The notes: generated by a model not told the origin, from the letters alone. A DNA stretch of 64,000 bases from Anthonomus grandis grandis (GCF_022605725.1 NC_065567.1:39597127-39661126); one strand, 5' to 3'; counted from the stretch's first letter, positions 23,965-36,679 are shown. Numbers and translations: made by a program.

Positions 23965-26900
23965 TGAGTGTCCCATCAAAGGTTCCAACCATAGAATTCC
24001 CCAAAAATAGTTTAGTTAGAGAAATTGATATTGTGAAGGGGTCGTAAAGTCGAACGATCTTGGTCTAAATCTAAAGAGTAAAGCAAAATTTCTAGTCAAT
24101 CCCAAAGAGCTTTCTGAACTCGTCATCGTGAGTTTCTTCCCGCACGGTACTGCCAAATATGAAAAATTTAAATGACATGAAAAGCAATTTAAAAATTTCT
24201 TCGCTTTTTAAATACAGGTTTTTCTTTTACGAGAAAAGCGTATATTGGTAAAACGAAAAAAGTAGTGCATAGTTACTTTTCTATGTCCGACTATGTATAT
24301 AATTTTTCTGTATTTTATGTATGTACACAACTTGTACGGGTTGCATTAATTTCCGTACCAAGTTGTGCATCTAACACTTATTATTGAAAATAACGAATAA
24401 TTAAGAAATACGCGCTTCAGATAGTCGTTTTAATTAATCTCTTTTTACCCTAATTTGTTAGTTCCTGTATGTATGATTAAAATATCATGTAAGAGTAGCT
24501 TAAAATTATTATTTAATTGTATTGTCAGTTTCGACGTTCGGTTCAAAATTTTAACCATTATTTGTTACATATTAGAGATAAAAACTAGCGTATTATTAAA
24601 TGAGGCTTACCTTCTATTTTTGCAAATTCGGCTACATATAACAACATCGCTATACAATATTTCAACTTTTTAACATTATCCATACCACGATGACTACGTT
24701 AAACAAGCCCAAAAAAATATAAGTTCTTTGCTGGTCAACACTAAGAACAAAATAAACACTTTATTGCGGGAAGGGGTAACAGTTTTAAAACTTACAAAAA
24801 AGTAAAAAAAAACACAAATAGAGAAGAAAATCAATGTGACTCACTCAATACATCTTAATCTACTCTACCTCTAGTTTTCATAAAGGGCAACTTCCTACTA
24901 GTAGTACCGTTTTTTATTGTTTTAGAGAACTTATTTTAGACCTTGGTTTTTAAGAAGTTGTTATTCCTAAATTTACTTCAAAAGTATTATTATTAAGTGC
25001 TATTTTATGGTTATTTGACCTTCATTTTGGTTAAACAAAAAATATAATCTTTTGCTGGGATATATAGTGCACATCTAAACATGTGGAAAAATTGTTAAAA
25101 TTATACTTAGCTTACGACATCAAATCACCAGAACTCATTAAATCAACAGAAATTGAACTTATGAGAACTTATGTAGAAATGTTTACAAGCAATTTTAACT
25201 TCTTTTGCTTCATGAGACAGCAATAGAGTAAGAACTAATACGTAGATTGTATGGGTTTTTCTGACATTAATATCACACAATTTCTGTTTCGATTGTCGAT
25301 TTCATCATTAGGCACTTGCACCATGATATCAAGAAACTACCTTAAAAAAAGTTTATTAAATGTCTTTTATTTCTTAATCTATTCTCTACTTAGCACTTTC
25401 AATCCACTTTATTAAAGGTTTTGAGTAATGAACCTTGAATATTTTACAAAAAAAAACTAAATACTGTATATGGATATACTGAGTGTTTGGTTAAGAATGA
25501 TGAATGCAAAAACCGTAACCATGTATATAAATGGAATCAAATATATCAAGAAAATGAATTCAAAATCTTATTAGCGTAAAACAACAAGCGCTAGTTTTAT
25601 ATCTTCAAAACCCAATAGACATAAATTAACAATATGTTAAGACAAATTAGACTTAATTAATTTTTTAAGTGTCTCGACTGATATGTTTAACAGTTTAGTT
25701 ATGTCAAAACTATATATCATTATTTAAAGATTAAGGTAAGCTCGAAGCACATAAATTCAAAAAATCGAAGAAGTAAAACCTGCTGAGACAAAAATTCCTT
25801 ATATTTTATATAATACAGGATACTTGTTTTAATATTCGAGCAAATTACAAACGAGGTTAACCATTTTTTATACTTGGCCATAATATGTTGGCTATAGGGT
25901 TAATTAAATATATTATATCGAATAAGTATATAAAGCAAGGATTTATTTTTGTCTAGTTTTTTATAATTTGAGTCTGAATATATGACAATATAATATTTGT
26001 TCTTTAAAATGGACCAGATACAGCAATGTACATTTGCTTAGCCTCGTTCTCAACAAATTAAACGGATAATTCATATATGAAAATACTAATGGCTTTGGAA
26101 AAACTGGTAAAAACTGTAGGCACTAGAAGAATATAAAAGAACTTTATATTTGAAAATATATAAATACTATTGCTTGCTATCCCTTATTAATTATTTCCAG
26201 TATTAGTTTACTACTATCCCTTATTAGAAATTTATTAATTATCACTTAACCATTGTTAGCTCATCAATCCAACGCATGCTAAAATATACCAAGATGTACG
26301 TAACTACTATGTAAATAAGCTTTGGCTAACAAATCTTTACGAATATGTTTTTGCCAAGGGTTATTAAGATAATGAATCTAGAGTATCCGAAAATGTTAAT
26401 CAATAAACCATACTCTTAAATAATGCAACTTAGGATACTACAGTAAATTTATTATTACACTTGCGTTCCTGGCCAAGAAGTAGCTTATTTAAACTAAATA
26501 ATTTTTTGTAAAGCTAAAAAGTATCTAGAAACCTTTTTTTTTGTAATTCCTTTAAATACTCTGTACCTTGATGTGCAAATTTCTTTTACTGTTTGCAAAC
26601 ATGCCACCCTTTGATGTTCCATTTTACAAGATATCATAATTCATGTTTGCCTAATTTACATGTCTGAGGTACAGTATCTTAGCATATTCTAGTTAGAGTA
26701 TTCTTCAGCATGCAGGGCGAGGGAATAATCCCTTTATTGAAATGCAATACAGCATTTTAGTAAAAAAATTACTTTGCATCGAAAATGTAAACAGAGTAAG
26801 GACATGAAAAGTATTAGGTTCCTAAAGTTTTGGATATCAAATGATTGTCATCGAAAAAATAGAATGCGGAATTTAATTCTTGGTTTTTTAAATAATAAAA

Positions 26901-28186
26901 GTCTAGTTTCAGTTTAAAAAAATAAATTCTATAACTTTAATTAAAATATTCATGTTCAATATGTGAATTATTTTTATCGTCGACATAGTGATCTCACGAT
27001 AACTTGTGCATTCAAAATAATTTTTTTCACTGAAAGCGGACGTAGTGCGTCTTGCAGACTTGTCAATATGAACAATAACTCTATGCTGAGAAGTATAGAT
27101 TACAAACAAAATATTTGCACAAGGTAATAAAGTCAGTACCCAGTCTAGCACGTAGGATGTTAAAATTGAATTTGCATTTTGTATGAATTTCCACTGTGCG
27201 TTATTAACTGTCGATTAATGACGTATATTGTACCTTCATGTATTGACGTAAGTCATTTAGGAGCCTTCACAGAAAACTTGAGATCGCTTAGCGGCATTAA
27301 AGTGTTTTGTAAATAATCATTTGCACATTACAATGGTACATTTAGATATATTTTTCCAAGATGGTGGGACTAAAAGAGTATGTGATATATTTAGAACTGT
27401 TTTTTTTGGGGTTCTTCTTTAGCCAGAGGCTAAAATCATATCATCTCAATTAAAGGGCTAAAGTTTTCAATTTAATTGTATAATTTTTTTTTCATTTATA
27501 GGCAAGTAATTATTATCGCAGATGTCATTATCTTGTGGTTTCTCCATAAATATAAGTATTTATAATGTAACTCTCTAACATGTGAAAACCTAAAATATAA
27601 CAATAGAATTTTCAATTTAGTACACTTTTGTTTTTTTTTATTTGTTCTTTCTATATAATACAATAATAAGGTAGTAAATTGAGTATACGTCATATCTACA
27701 TTTATATGGACATAAAATTCCCAATGTTTAGTATTGCATTTTGCCATTTTGGTATGTGCAATTCTAAAAATATAAGGTCATTAAAAAGAACATAAATCAA
27801 CAGAACAAAAGATGGGTGTTAAAAAATGTTATAAGAATCATTTAGAATAATTTAATTTAAATTTTGAATAATACTAAAAACAATTATCTGGGCAGGAATA
27901 ATGTAAGCTTTTGCCAAAACAAAACGTGCTGTGTTTAAAAATCGTTTTAGTAATTCTGAATACAAAAGGCTAATAACTGTCACTTTCTTAGGTAATTTGT
28001 GAATGACGAAATAACCGCGTCGCGCTTTACAAGTTCAATGATCAATGTTAGATATTAAAATATTTTCGGCAGGATCCATTTTACTGGATCCGACAATTCT
28101 CTTTTTTTAGTTTTGCGACTAAAAATAACTTTTATGGGATTAAAATAGCTATTAGTATTATATTAAACATTTATTTTTTATTTCAG
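23965..28186. other. FGF upstream intron or flank, no gene seen
   Basis: AT-rich sequence before the FGF exon at 28187. Short open frames at 24455-24673, 26909-27151 and 27496-27747 match nothing recognised. I looked for the first FGF core exon (a PDG or PNG motif followed by a phase-1 donor) and did not find it. A small ggatcc-centred palindrome (aggatccattttactggatcc) lies near 28071-28091. Confidence 0.45.
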
Positions 28187-28290
28187 CAATAATGCAGAGA
28201 ACTACAATAGGAATAGGTCAAATGAAAATTCAAGGCGTCGCTACATGTCAGTATTTATGTATGGATGAATGTGGGCTGCTATACGGATCA
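28187..28290 (+). CDS. FGF gene, middle core exon (104 nt)
   Basis: This exon encodes the middle of the beta-trefoil core of a secreted fibroblast growth factor, a ligand for receptor tyrosine kinases of the FGFR (Heartless/Breathless) type. A pyrimidine-rich acceptor ending in tttcag precedes it and the donor gtgagt follows. The length is exactly 104 nt, the conserved size of the middle coding exon in many animal FGF genes. The reading frame starts with two bases completing a codon, then gives 34 residues and ends in phase 0. The residues include GVATCQYLCMD and end in GLLYGS, which matches the FGF1-type core. Three cysteines spaced C-x3-C-x3-C (residues 20, 24, 28) are notable. The exon joins in frame to 57299-57931. 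The upstream core exon was not found, so the gene is partial here. Family assignment is secure. Which insect FGF (FGF1-like, branchless-like or other) is not resolved. Confidence 0.9.
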
Positions 28291-29140
28291 GTGAGTTTCT
28301 TTTATTTTTCTTTATTAAAATATAATATATATCTGTGTTAGGCGATGTAGATAATTTTAAAAGCACATCGCTTAATAATAGATAGTTGGGGTTTTTAAAG
28401 ATGGATTATTCATGGTACCATTTACACCAACAATATTTAGTACGTTTTAACCAAATATCAATGGTTTATTTCCAAGATTAGAAGAAAAATATATTATTTA
28501 AAGATTGCTGACATAATAATTCTACATCTGCGCATTCATCAACAATTACTCAGTACAAGATAATAATATTAGTATTAAGTAATGAAAACCTTAATATTAG
28601 ATAAAAGAAGGGTACAGTCACAAATTTCATTCTTCTCCTATTTCTGAATTTTCAATAAATTCTATAATAGTAATTGTTTAGTTATTGTTCAATTTAGAAA
28701 AAAAACATTTTTCATATTTCCCCGTATATACTTATTTAAGCTTTGTGTAAGGTATACACGAATACACATAGAAATAAAAATGAAATACAAAGTCTTACTT
28801 TATGTCGTAATTTTGAGGGAGTCTTGCTCAATTGATTTTAAGCCGAAGATTTTATATTGACATGGGCCTTCAAATGCTTAATTTTTTTAAAAACAGTTCA
28901 CTAAAATTTTATTTTTTGTTTTTAATACGTTAATTATGAATATGATTTTATAAAACACACTACCCCATTGACTTAAAAAAAAAATATTATTTTCAGTAAT
29001 TAAAAATGTCTCTTTCACTTGAAAGCGAAAAATTTGAAAATTTTATTTGCATATACAACATCGGTAATAATTGTTAAAATAAAGTTAATTTTGCTTATTG
29101 CCATTAATTCTTGTTACCATTGCCAATTTCACTTTATTTA

Positions 29141-29211
29141 AGACGAAATTGCGTAAGGACCTAGGAATTATCTTTGACGATAGGCTTACATTTGTCCCTT
29201 ATACTGACTAA
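29141..29211 (+). pseudogene. Non-LTR retrotransposon relic, left part
   Basis: The fragment reads KLRKDLGIIFDDRLTFVPYTD, cut off at the left end of the DD41D element. The LGxxFDxxLTFxxH block lies downstream of the RT in Jockey/CR1-like ORF2. The continuation resumes at 31161, on the far side of the inserted element. Confidence 0.6.
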
Positions 29212-31160
29212 CAGGGTGTTCATTTGAAAACTTCCCACCACGGATTTATCGAAAACCACTGTTTAAAAAAAACGCCGAAATACGTCAAAAGGTTTGTCAA
29301 AGGGGACAACTTTCTAACCCAAAATTACTTCACCCCCTTTCACCCATTGCCCCGCAGGGTCATCCCCTTAAAAATTTTAAATGGCAAGGGGTAACGAGCA
29401 ATAGCTTGTTTAAAAAGTCTTTCGAAGTCTTTTATTTTGACATTTGATTTTTTTAAATCGGTCGATTCATTTTCGAGAAAATTAGAAAAATCTTTGTTTA
29501 TCCTAATTTGTTCAGATAGAAAACAAAAAAACATGAAAATATCAGTTTTTATTTCAATAAGTGTTCAAAATGTTGCCCGTTTTTGGCCAAACAATGATAT
29601 AGGCGATGTTCAAATTCCTGACGGACATTTTAAAAAACATGTTGTGGGATATCATGGCAGCTGTCGCTAATGCGTTGACGAAGTTCATCCAAACTTTCAG
29701 GTTGGGGAGTAAACACAATAGACTTCAAATGACCACATAGAAAAAAGTCTAACGGCGTTATATCACGAGATCTAGCAGGCCATTCTATAGGCCTTCTTCG
29801 CCCTATCCATTTATCTGGAAACTCGTCATCTAGCCATCGCCGAACGGAAAGAACATAGTGAGGAGGAACGCCGTCTTGCTCGAAATATATTTCGGCCTCA
29901 TCAAGTATAGGGTTTCCATCATCATCGATTTGGTTTTCAATGGATTCAGTAATAAGCGGATTGATGGTATTTTCCAACATATCCAAATAAATGTCTCCAT
30001 TTAAATTTCCGTTAATAAAAAATGGCCCAATCACTTTATTTCTTAAAATGCCTGCCCATACATTAATTTTTTGAGGGTACAAATGCATGAGGTTTTCTAC
30101 AAATGCATGAGGATTTTTATTACTTCAATATCTACAGTTATGCTTATTACCAAACACATTTAGATAAAATGTGCATTTATCGCTGAAGCAGATATTCTTT
30201 ACATGAATAGTATTATCATTAATCGCTTCAGTCATTTTTTAACAAAACTCAACTCGCCTATTGAAATCGTCTTCGGTTAACTCTTGCAATATTTTCATTT
30301 TGAATGGATGAAATTTATGAAGTTTGGTAACTGCGTGAACCTAATGGAATACCAGTGGCAGCAACAATTTTGCGTAATGACGTATTAGGATTTATTCCAA
30401 AATGACCCAAAACTTCAACTTGAGCGGCTTTCAACAGATCCAGTTTCAGTAAAGCACATTGTCAGTCGAGCACATTGATTTTGGGCACCATAAATTAGAA
30501 TAATTTCCACTCTTTCGGCTAGTGTGTAAACCATTTTGGAAGTAAAATATTCAATTCAACAAATAAATTTTCACTACTCCAAGACTGTCACAAATGTAAC
30601 TGACGGCAAAATAGATTCTTTATTTTCCTTAGTAACTATCAAATATAACTAAGCAGGTATAAGAATAAATACAGTTTGCCCAGGATATCTGTGTTGATGA
30701 AAAGAATGCGGAAAAAAATTCAGGTTGTTATTTAGTTTTTTCCACGTTTAATCTTCGGAATTGCTGTTTAAATTATAAACGCGTTTTAAATTATAAACGA
30801 ATTGTAGATTAGGCAAACCCTAACGGGTAACATTTTGAACACTAAACACTTATTGAAATAAAAACTGATATTTTCATGTTTTTGTTTTCTATCTGAACAA
30901 ACTAAGATAAACAAATATTTTTCTAATTTTCTCGAAAGCGAATCGACCGGTTTAAAAAAATCAAACGTCAAAATAAAAGACTTCGAAAGACCTTTTAAAC
31001 AAGCTATTACTCGATACCCCTTGCCATTTAAAATTTGTAAGGGTATGGCCCTGGTGGGCAGAGGTTGAAAGAGGGTGAAGTAATTTTATGCTAGAAAGTT
31101 GTCCCCGTTGACAAACCTTTTGACGTATTTCGGCGTTTTTTTTTTCAAATGAAGACCCTG
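29212..31160 (-). mobile_element. DD41D-type Tc1/mariner element with long TIRs, copy 2
   Basis: This 1,949-bp copy starts cagggtgttcatttg (preceded by TA plus one A) and ends gaagaccctg before TA at 31161-31162. Its right TIR has lost about 45 bp between the T-run and tttcaaatga, relative to 23760-23825. The rest of both TIRs is readable. It is inserted in a non-LTR relic on the + strand (29141-29211 and 31161-31740). Confidence 0.85.
29549..30534 (-). pseudogene. DD41D-type transposase, inactivated (copy 2)
   Basis: The start ATG is at 30532-30534 (MVYTLAERVE). Deletions and frameshifts occur in the N-terminal half, including loss of part of the HTH segment seen in copy 1. The best block is 30088-29630: QKINVWAGI, VIGPFFINGN, EIYFEQDGVPPH (second Asp) and SRDITPLDFF (third Asp). 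By count, 41 residues separate the second and third Asp, giving DD41D, as in the rosa and visitor-type mariner relatives. The C-terminus overlaps the left TIR. Confidence 0.8.
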
Positions 31161-31740
31161 TATAATGGCCGCTTCCTCAAAACTATAGGGGTTTATAATT
31201 CGGAATTGCAGGCAATTCAGCAATTCACTTTCTCTGATAAAGTTCTATTTCTGTTTGGTTCGATCCAAGCTCGAATATGTCTCTGGTTTGGTATCCATCC
31301 TATATATCCATGTATCAGGTATCCAGGTTATGGTATGAATAATAAATCCCTTAAATACATTCAAAGGCACTTTTTGAAATATTTTACATTTAGAAAAGAT
31401 AATACCTATCCAGTTAGAGTTTGTATTCACAATCATCCTGGTTCAACTTAGAGGCTCTTGTTTTGAGTAGAGAGACTCACTTTGTGGCAATCTTGTAAAA
31501 ATTGCTCAATGATCACATAGATACCCTAAATCTTCTTGGTCACATTTGCTTGCACGTGCTGCGCTCTTTTTCTCTAGAACAAATATTACTTTTGCTCTTG
31601 ATCGTGTCACAACTAACATTAAATATCAAGGTCATATTTTTATTATATACAAAATCTTCAACAATTTTATTTCTATTTGTGATATCTTTCAATGCTCTCT
31701 GAGACATGTAGTTTCACAGGTGATTTTAAGGATTGTTACA
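31161..31740 (+). pseudogene. Non-LTR retrotransposon relic, right part
   Basis: This is the C-terminal part of a Jockey/CR1-like ORF2, continuing the fragment at 29141-29211. An open stretch (31149-31451) includes SLKYIQRHFLKYFTFRKDNTYPV, the typical LExIQRRFLRY block, followed by KLLNDHIDTLNLLGHI near 31494-31545. Frameshifts and stops are present. It is bounded on the right by the DD41D element at 31743, so two insertions flank or split this relic. Confidence 0.7.
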
Positions 31741-32049
31741 TAGCGAGTTGGGCAGTCGCCGGAGGATGGAAACCCATGTAAATTTTAAGGGGGTCAATTA
31801 TTGACTTTCCTGTACATTTTATAGAAAAAATGTAAGATAACTTTTTGAAGAGACCAATCTGGCAAACCCTTGTGCAAAGTTTCAAAAAATTATAATAAGC
31901 GAATCTTGAATTATTCAATTAAATGTAATTGCAAAATTAGCAAATTTTCGGTTCAGGAAAAACCAAACGGGCACCAGTAAAATGAGTATTGTCACTGACG
32001 TGAGGAAAAGTGTCAATAAGTCAGTGACAGTCGATATTTGAAAACAAGT

Positions 32050-33208
32050 ATGAATTATTTAATCGACGAAAAAATAGCCATAATTAAGTGGCATTATGCG
32101 GGAAACAGTTTTAGAGCAGTATCTGAAAAATGTTTTCAGTTTATTTCTCCACCAAGCCCATTCCGTCCATTTCAACTATTAAACGTATTGTCAATAAGTT
32201 TGAGTCCAAAGGTACCGTAATAAATAATTGTAAAGGTTCAACTCAGGGTATCGAAAATAGAGCCGAAGAAAGAGAAAACAGAGATCTTAATATTCTACTG
32301 AGTGTGGAGGAAAACAAGATGGTTAGTACGAGGGTTCTTGGGCAAGAGGTACATAAACATCATACAACGGTATTGCGCACTTTAAAAAAACACAAATATT
32401 ATTTGTATAAATTCGAAAAACATCAAGAGCTGCAGGAAGGAGATGAATGCCATTTTGTTTTGAAATGATGGAAAGAGCAAATAATAATAGGATTTTTTTA
32501 AGAAATATTTGTTTTACCGATGAATGTACGTTTACCCTCCACAATGAACCAAATGTTAAGAATTGCCGGTATTGGAGCCACGAAAATGAACATCACTTTA
32601 TTCATACTCGGACACAATATTCCCAAAAAACAAATGTATTTGTGGGAATTATCGGACACCATATGGCCCTTATGGACTATAACAGCTGAAACCTATTTGG
32701 ACTTTTTTCAAAATCAAATTGGACCCGCCTTGGAAGAAGTTGTTCAGGAAGATCAAATAATCTGGTACCAAATGGATGGTTGCCCGGCCCATAATGCCCG
32801 TATGGTTAGAGAGTGCTTGGAAAATGCTTTTAACGGCAAGCACAACGGAATGACTTCTTTTTGTGGGGTCATTTAAAAAGTGTCATTTATAAAAGTGCAA
32901 AATTTGAAAATCTAAACCAGTTACAAAACGCTATTTCGTTAGAATGTAATATTTTAAGGTAGTATTAATTTTAGTTTTTTTCTAACTGGATAGGTTAAGA
33001 GATAAAGAGTAGATTTAGGTAATCTTCACCTGTTTAGGCAAATACTGTAATTTGCAGGGTTTTTTAAATAAAGACGATTTATTATTATTATTATTATTAT
33101 TATAAAATTTCCCAATATCAACTTAGTAACGTTAGAAATAAATTTTATGATAGGTTAGGATATTGTTTAGCTGTTAATAAGGGGTTGTTTGAACATTTAA
33201 TTAATTGA
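32050..33208 (+). pseudogene. DD41D-type transposase, inactivated, interrupted
   Basis: The ATG at 32050 begins MNYLIDEKIAIIKW, an HTH-type N-terminus (AGNSFRAVSEK). After a frameshift comes TIKRIVNKFESKGT and a second helix region (MVSTRVLGQEVHKHHTTVLRTL). Near 32505-32600 is CFTDECTFTLHNE (first Asp) with NCRYWSHEN. QMDGCPAHNARMV near 32770 holds the second Asp. The stretch before the third Asp is mostly deleted (NGKHNGMTSFCGVI). The C-terminus resumes after the inserted tail at about 33119: RNKFYDRLGYCLAVNKG, ending FEHLIN at 33208. Confidence 0.75.
32958..33105 (+). mobile_element. 3' tail of a non-LTR retrotransposon ending in (TTA)n
   Basis: About 145 bp interrupts the transposase reading frame. 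It ends tttaaataaagacga followed by a TTA trinucleotide run (about 33080-33101). A 5'-truncated tail ending in a short tandem repeat is typical of CR1/Jockey/I-type insertions. The target-site duplication is not clear by eye, so the left boundary is approximate. Confidence 0.6.
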
Positions 33209-34129
33209 TGTTTTTATGTAATTCTCTATTATTTTTAAAAAAGTTATTGTATTTTATTTTATTTTATTTTATTTCATTTTTCCACACTTAGTAAAATATT
33301 AAGAGTTCAGTTCTCTCTTTTTTTGGATCTATTTTCGATCTTCTGAGTTAAACATTTACAATTATTTATTGCAATGTCTTTGGACTCGAATTTACTAATA
33401 ATAGGTTTAATGGTTAAAATGGACCAGATAGGCTTGATGGGAAAATAAATTGAAAATATTTCAGATACCGCTATTGGTTTAATTAAATTCTAAGTATGAT
33501 AAAATTGTTTTTTTAATAATTGATAATAATAATTGTTATTGGTTTAAATTCACCGTTATATTAAATAAAAAAGTAATGTTAACGTGTCTTACTTTGAATG
33601 TATGGTTGTGAGATTGATAAAATGAAAAAAAAAAACAGAACATTTCTTGTATTCGGCTGTACGTCAAATTTGACAAAGCCTGCAAAGCCTTATAACAAAT
33701 TGTTTGCTGGTGGCTGGTGTCTGGTTTTACCTGAACCGAAAATTTGGTAATGTTGCAATTACATTTAATTGAATAATTAGAGAAATAATATAAGATTCGC
33801 TTAATAAAATTTTTTGAAACTTTGCACGAGAGTTTACCAGATTGGTCTTTTCAAAAAGTTATCTTACATTTTTTCTGTAAAATGTACAGGGAAGCCAATA
33901 ATAAACCCTCTTAAAATTTACATGGGATTTCCTATGTTCCGCTCGGCGACGCACCACCCGGTATAGTACTCATAATTTTATTTCACTTTGGTTAAATTTG
34001 CTGCTGTTATTTAGGCGCCTATTTAGCTTTAGCTAGATTAAAATTGTTAGATTTAATGGTATCTCGCCAATGACTTTTTTATCGTACCTATACTTAAAAA
34101 AAACAAAATTAGCAATTTAGATCTTAAAG

Positions 34130-34475
34130 TAAATGAGCAAAATCTACGCATTCTAAGAAATATCTATAGGCATTACGATTATCAATTATATGAGTCCTCA
34201 AGCCGTTCACATCCAACACAGGAGTTTTAAAAACAAAAGTTTTCAGATGACCCAATAAAGAAATCCACAGGAATCATATCGAGACTACGAGCTGGTTAAG
34301 AGGTCATGCACGTCCAAAATTTTAACGCTTTGTCCGAAAAACGAAGAAAACTTTATAGGAATTTTTTGTTTAAAACGACTGAATGAAATTTCTTTCTGAA
34401 TCTCTGCATTTTCGTACTGCACAACATACGATGTATGTGCCTCTGTCTTGTGATACCACTTTAGCAATGAATTTC
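34130..34475 (-). pseudogene. Mariner-like transposase C-terminal relic
   Basis: The open stretch 34467-34285 is followed downstream on the minus strand, in other frames, by SxDMIPVDFF and GHLKTFVFKTPVLDVNG. That resembles the SPDxxPxDFFLWGxLK block of mariner/DD41D transposases. HTSYVVQY near 34435 may be the remains of the PAHxxxxVR segment after the second Asp. It is heavily decayed and no terminal repeats were identified. Confidence 0.5.
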
Positions 34476-35385
34476 GCTTAAACGGAGTAAAGGAAATTCT
34501 TTTGTTCTAGCAAATGGTTTTAAAAATGTATTAATAAATAATGATAAAACCCTTCACTTCTAACAGCGAAATAATTTCATATTCGATTGCTTTCAATATA
34601 TCACATTGATAAATTTAAATTTTTATTTAAATCTAAAAAGATGGTTGGTTTTAGTTAAATAACTTAATACCATGTAATATATAAAATAGTAGCGAAACTT
34701 TAACCACTAGTGTCTTTCTTTGGGCTGCCTTTAATCCAAACATTCATTCTTATGGAATAAGAACATGAACATCGAAAATATGTTCACGTAATTGATCGAT
34801 GTTATAAAACAATACATTTTACTGCTAATGCGCCATATACATGTACGATTTGTGATCATGGTCGTTTTAAAATTTACAACACTATTACTTAGAAGTATTT
34901 AAAGATATAACAATCGGCCAATAGAAAACAGAGTGGTGCTTGTTTATGATATACTGTGATTTAAATTTCACTCGTCTTGTCAACCCAGCAAATAAAAATA
35001 CGCAATAAAAGAAATACGGATTAAATTAAAAAGTCTTAAAAATTCTAAACATTGTAACTCTAAATTCTAAAACTGTGTAACATATATTGATCTTATCCAA
35101 ATCTCCCTTCAGTTAAAATGAAATTCACAAACTGTGTAACAATATATATTTAAGAACTATATTAGGTACTATGTCTTAGTATCTATAATGCTAGGTACTC
35201 TAAATATCTATTCTTCTAAGCGGCGTATAGTGACCAAAAATGGAAAAATGCCTCTTATAAAATATTCGTCGTTTTAAACAATATTTTTTAATAACGTCAA
35301 TTTTTTTTATTAGACTCCTCTACATCTGCAGTATAAAATTTATTACTTGAATGTAATTTTTTTCGCGGAAACGAATAAAATATGT
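34476..35385. other. Spacer, no gene seen
   Basis: AT-rich, no recognised coding sequence. A weak internal duplication, gtgtaaca-atatat, occurs near 35078 and 35135. Confidence 0.4.
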
Positions 35386-35389
35386 AAAC

Positions 35390-35830
35390 CTAGTTTGTAA
35401 TTCAGGTGGAGGTATTTACACTCCTGTAATCGATTTGCATCATTAATCTCGCATCGTTTAAATAATAAATATATTTGTGTATCATCAGCACGTATATGAT
35501 GTTGACAATGTTTAAGTGATTTTTCAAGTTGAGATGTTTACAAGAAATATAACAATGGCCGAATTATGCTATCCTACGGTACACCGTAATAGTCAAAAAT
35601 AAAGACTTTTTTTTAATACGCTGTACTTGATTCGTAAATAATTAAGAAAAAGAGGCACTTTTTATTAAAAGCAATAAAGTACAGAGTTAATTTCAATATT
35701 TCATGATCTAGCATGTCGATTGCCTTGGTAAAATGTATCACTAATATTGACATACTGTGGCTCTGATAATATATTCATAGAGATTTTATTTATTAAATAA
35801 CATTTTTTAGGTAAAATAGTATTTTTCAAA
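35390..35830 (-). pseudogene. Non-LTR RT relic with degenerate YADD box
   Basis: Minus-strand text reads HFTKAIDMLDHEILKL (the FxKAFDxxDHxxL block) near 35735-35690. Then come GVP near 35585, SIIRPLLYF, QLEKSLKHCQHHIRADDTQIYL near 35475-35530. The last piece matches the HxYADDTQIYL box with Tyr changed to Arg. Stops and frameshifts make it a relic of a Jockey/CR1-like element distinct from the copy at 36383. Confidence 0.7.
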
Positions 35831-36382
35831 CATTATCAAAACGTCTCTATGAGCATTAGATTAGAAGTTAGAGTAGAAGTTACATACCAAGGAAATAAAA
35901 TTAAAAAAGTCAAGGAATCTGAATTGAAGCAAAATGTACCTATTTCGTAATAAATAATTGTTTTGTTTATTTGTAATTATGTAGATACCTAGATTTATCT
36001 GTTATATTGATCCATGCTATAAAACTAAATGCTTTTTAAAGTTTTAAAAATTTAAGCGAAAAGTACGAAACAAGGAACATTATCATTTATTGATAAAATA
36101 GAAAGCCTGTTAACTCGAAATAAAATTGTCTTTGTGCAATTATACATACAAATAAAACTAATTAAGTATTTTGTAACTAAGAACTGCCATAAAAATCAAT
36201 TAGTATTTATAGTACATAAAGCATAACACTAAACTATTCAATATGAAGAACTTTTTCTTTTTTATAGTATGTAAGGTTTTTATTTTTAATATGTAGAAAA
36301 TGAGTTTTCATTAAAAGCATATATGAAACAGATAATGAATGAAATTATGTGGTTAAAATTTAATTTGTGATAGATTTCAAAT

Positions 36383-36673
36383 TCACATACACTGATTTTC
36401 ATATACATTCTGGTGTAGTTTAAAATATTTTAACTGAACACGCATATCTGCAATATATATACTAAAAACAACAGGAGGGCCTAATATAAATTCCTGGGGT
36501 ATACTTTGAGATAATATATATGCATGTGAATAATCGGATTTAGGTATTTTTTTGAAGTATTTAGTTTGAAATTTAGTGCTACTTTGGCAGATACACGAAG
36601 CGCCTAGAAGACAAAAAAATAGGATCTGCTCAAATTTGTGCAGAATAGTAGAGATTGATTCGACTATTACCAT
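36383..36673 (-). pseudogene. Non-LTR RT fragment
   Basis: An open minus-strand stretch carries SQSIPQEFILGPPVVFSIYIADM, matching GIPQGSILGPLLFSIYINDM of non-LTR RTs. After it LKYFKLHQNVYENQ probably stands for the region leading into the YADD box. It lies immediately beside the right-hand end of the piggyBac relic, with the same orientation as the relic at 35390-35830. Confidence 0.65.
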
Positions 36674-36679
36674 TTTTAA

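Larger units (their letters stand above)
31743..33961 (+). mobile_element. DD41D-type mariner-like element, second family, long TIRs
   Basis: About 2.2 kb. The right end (cgctcggcgacgcaccacccgg before TATA) is the reverse complement of the terminus seen at 15295. The left end is diverged but recognisable (tcgccg, then cccatgtaaattttaaggggg). Inverted arms of roughly 225 bp extend to about 31970 and 33735. They include the tgtaagataactttttga block and ttttcggttcagg. The transposase pseudogene and a nested retrotransposon tail lie inside. Confidence 0.8.
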
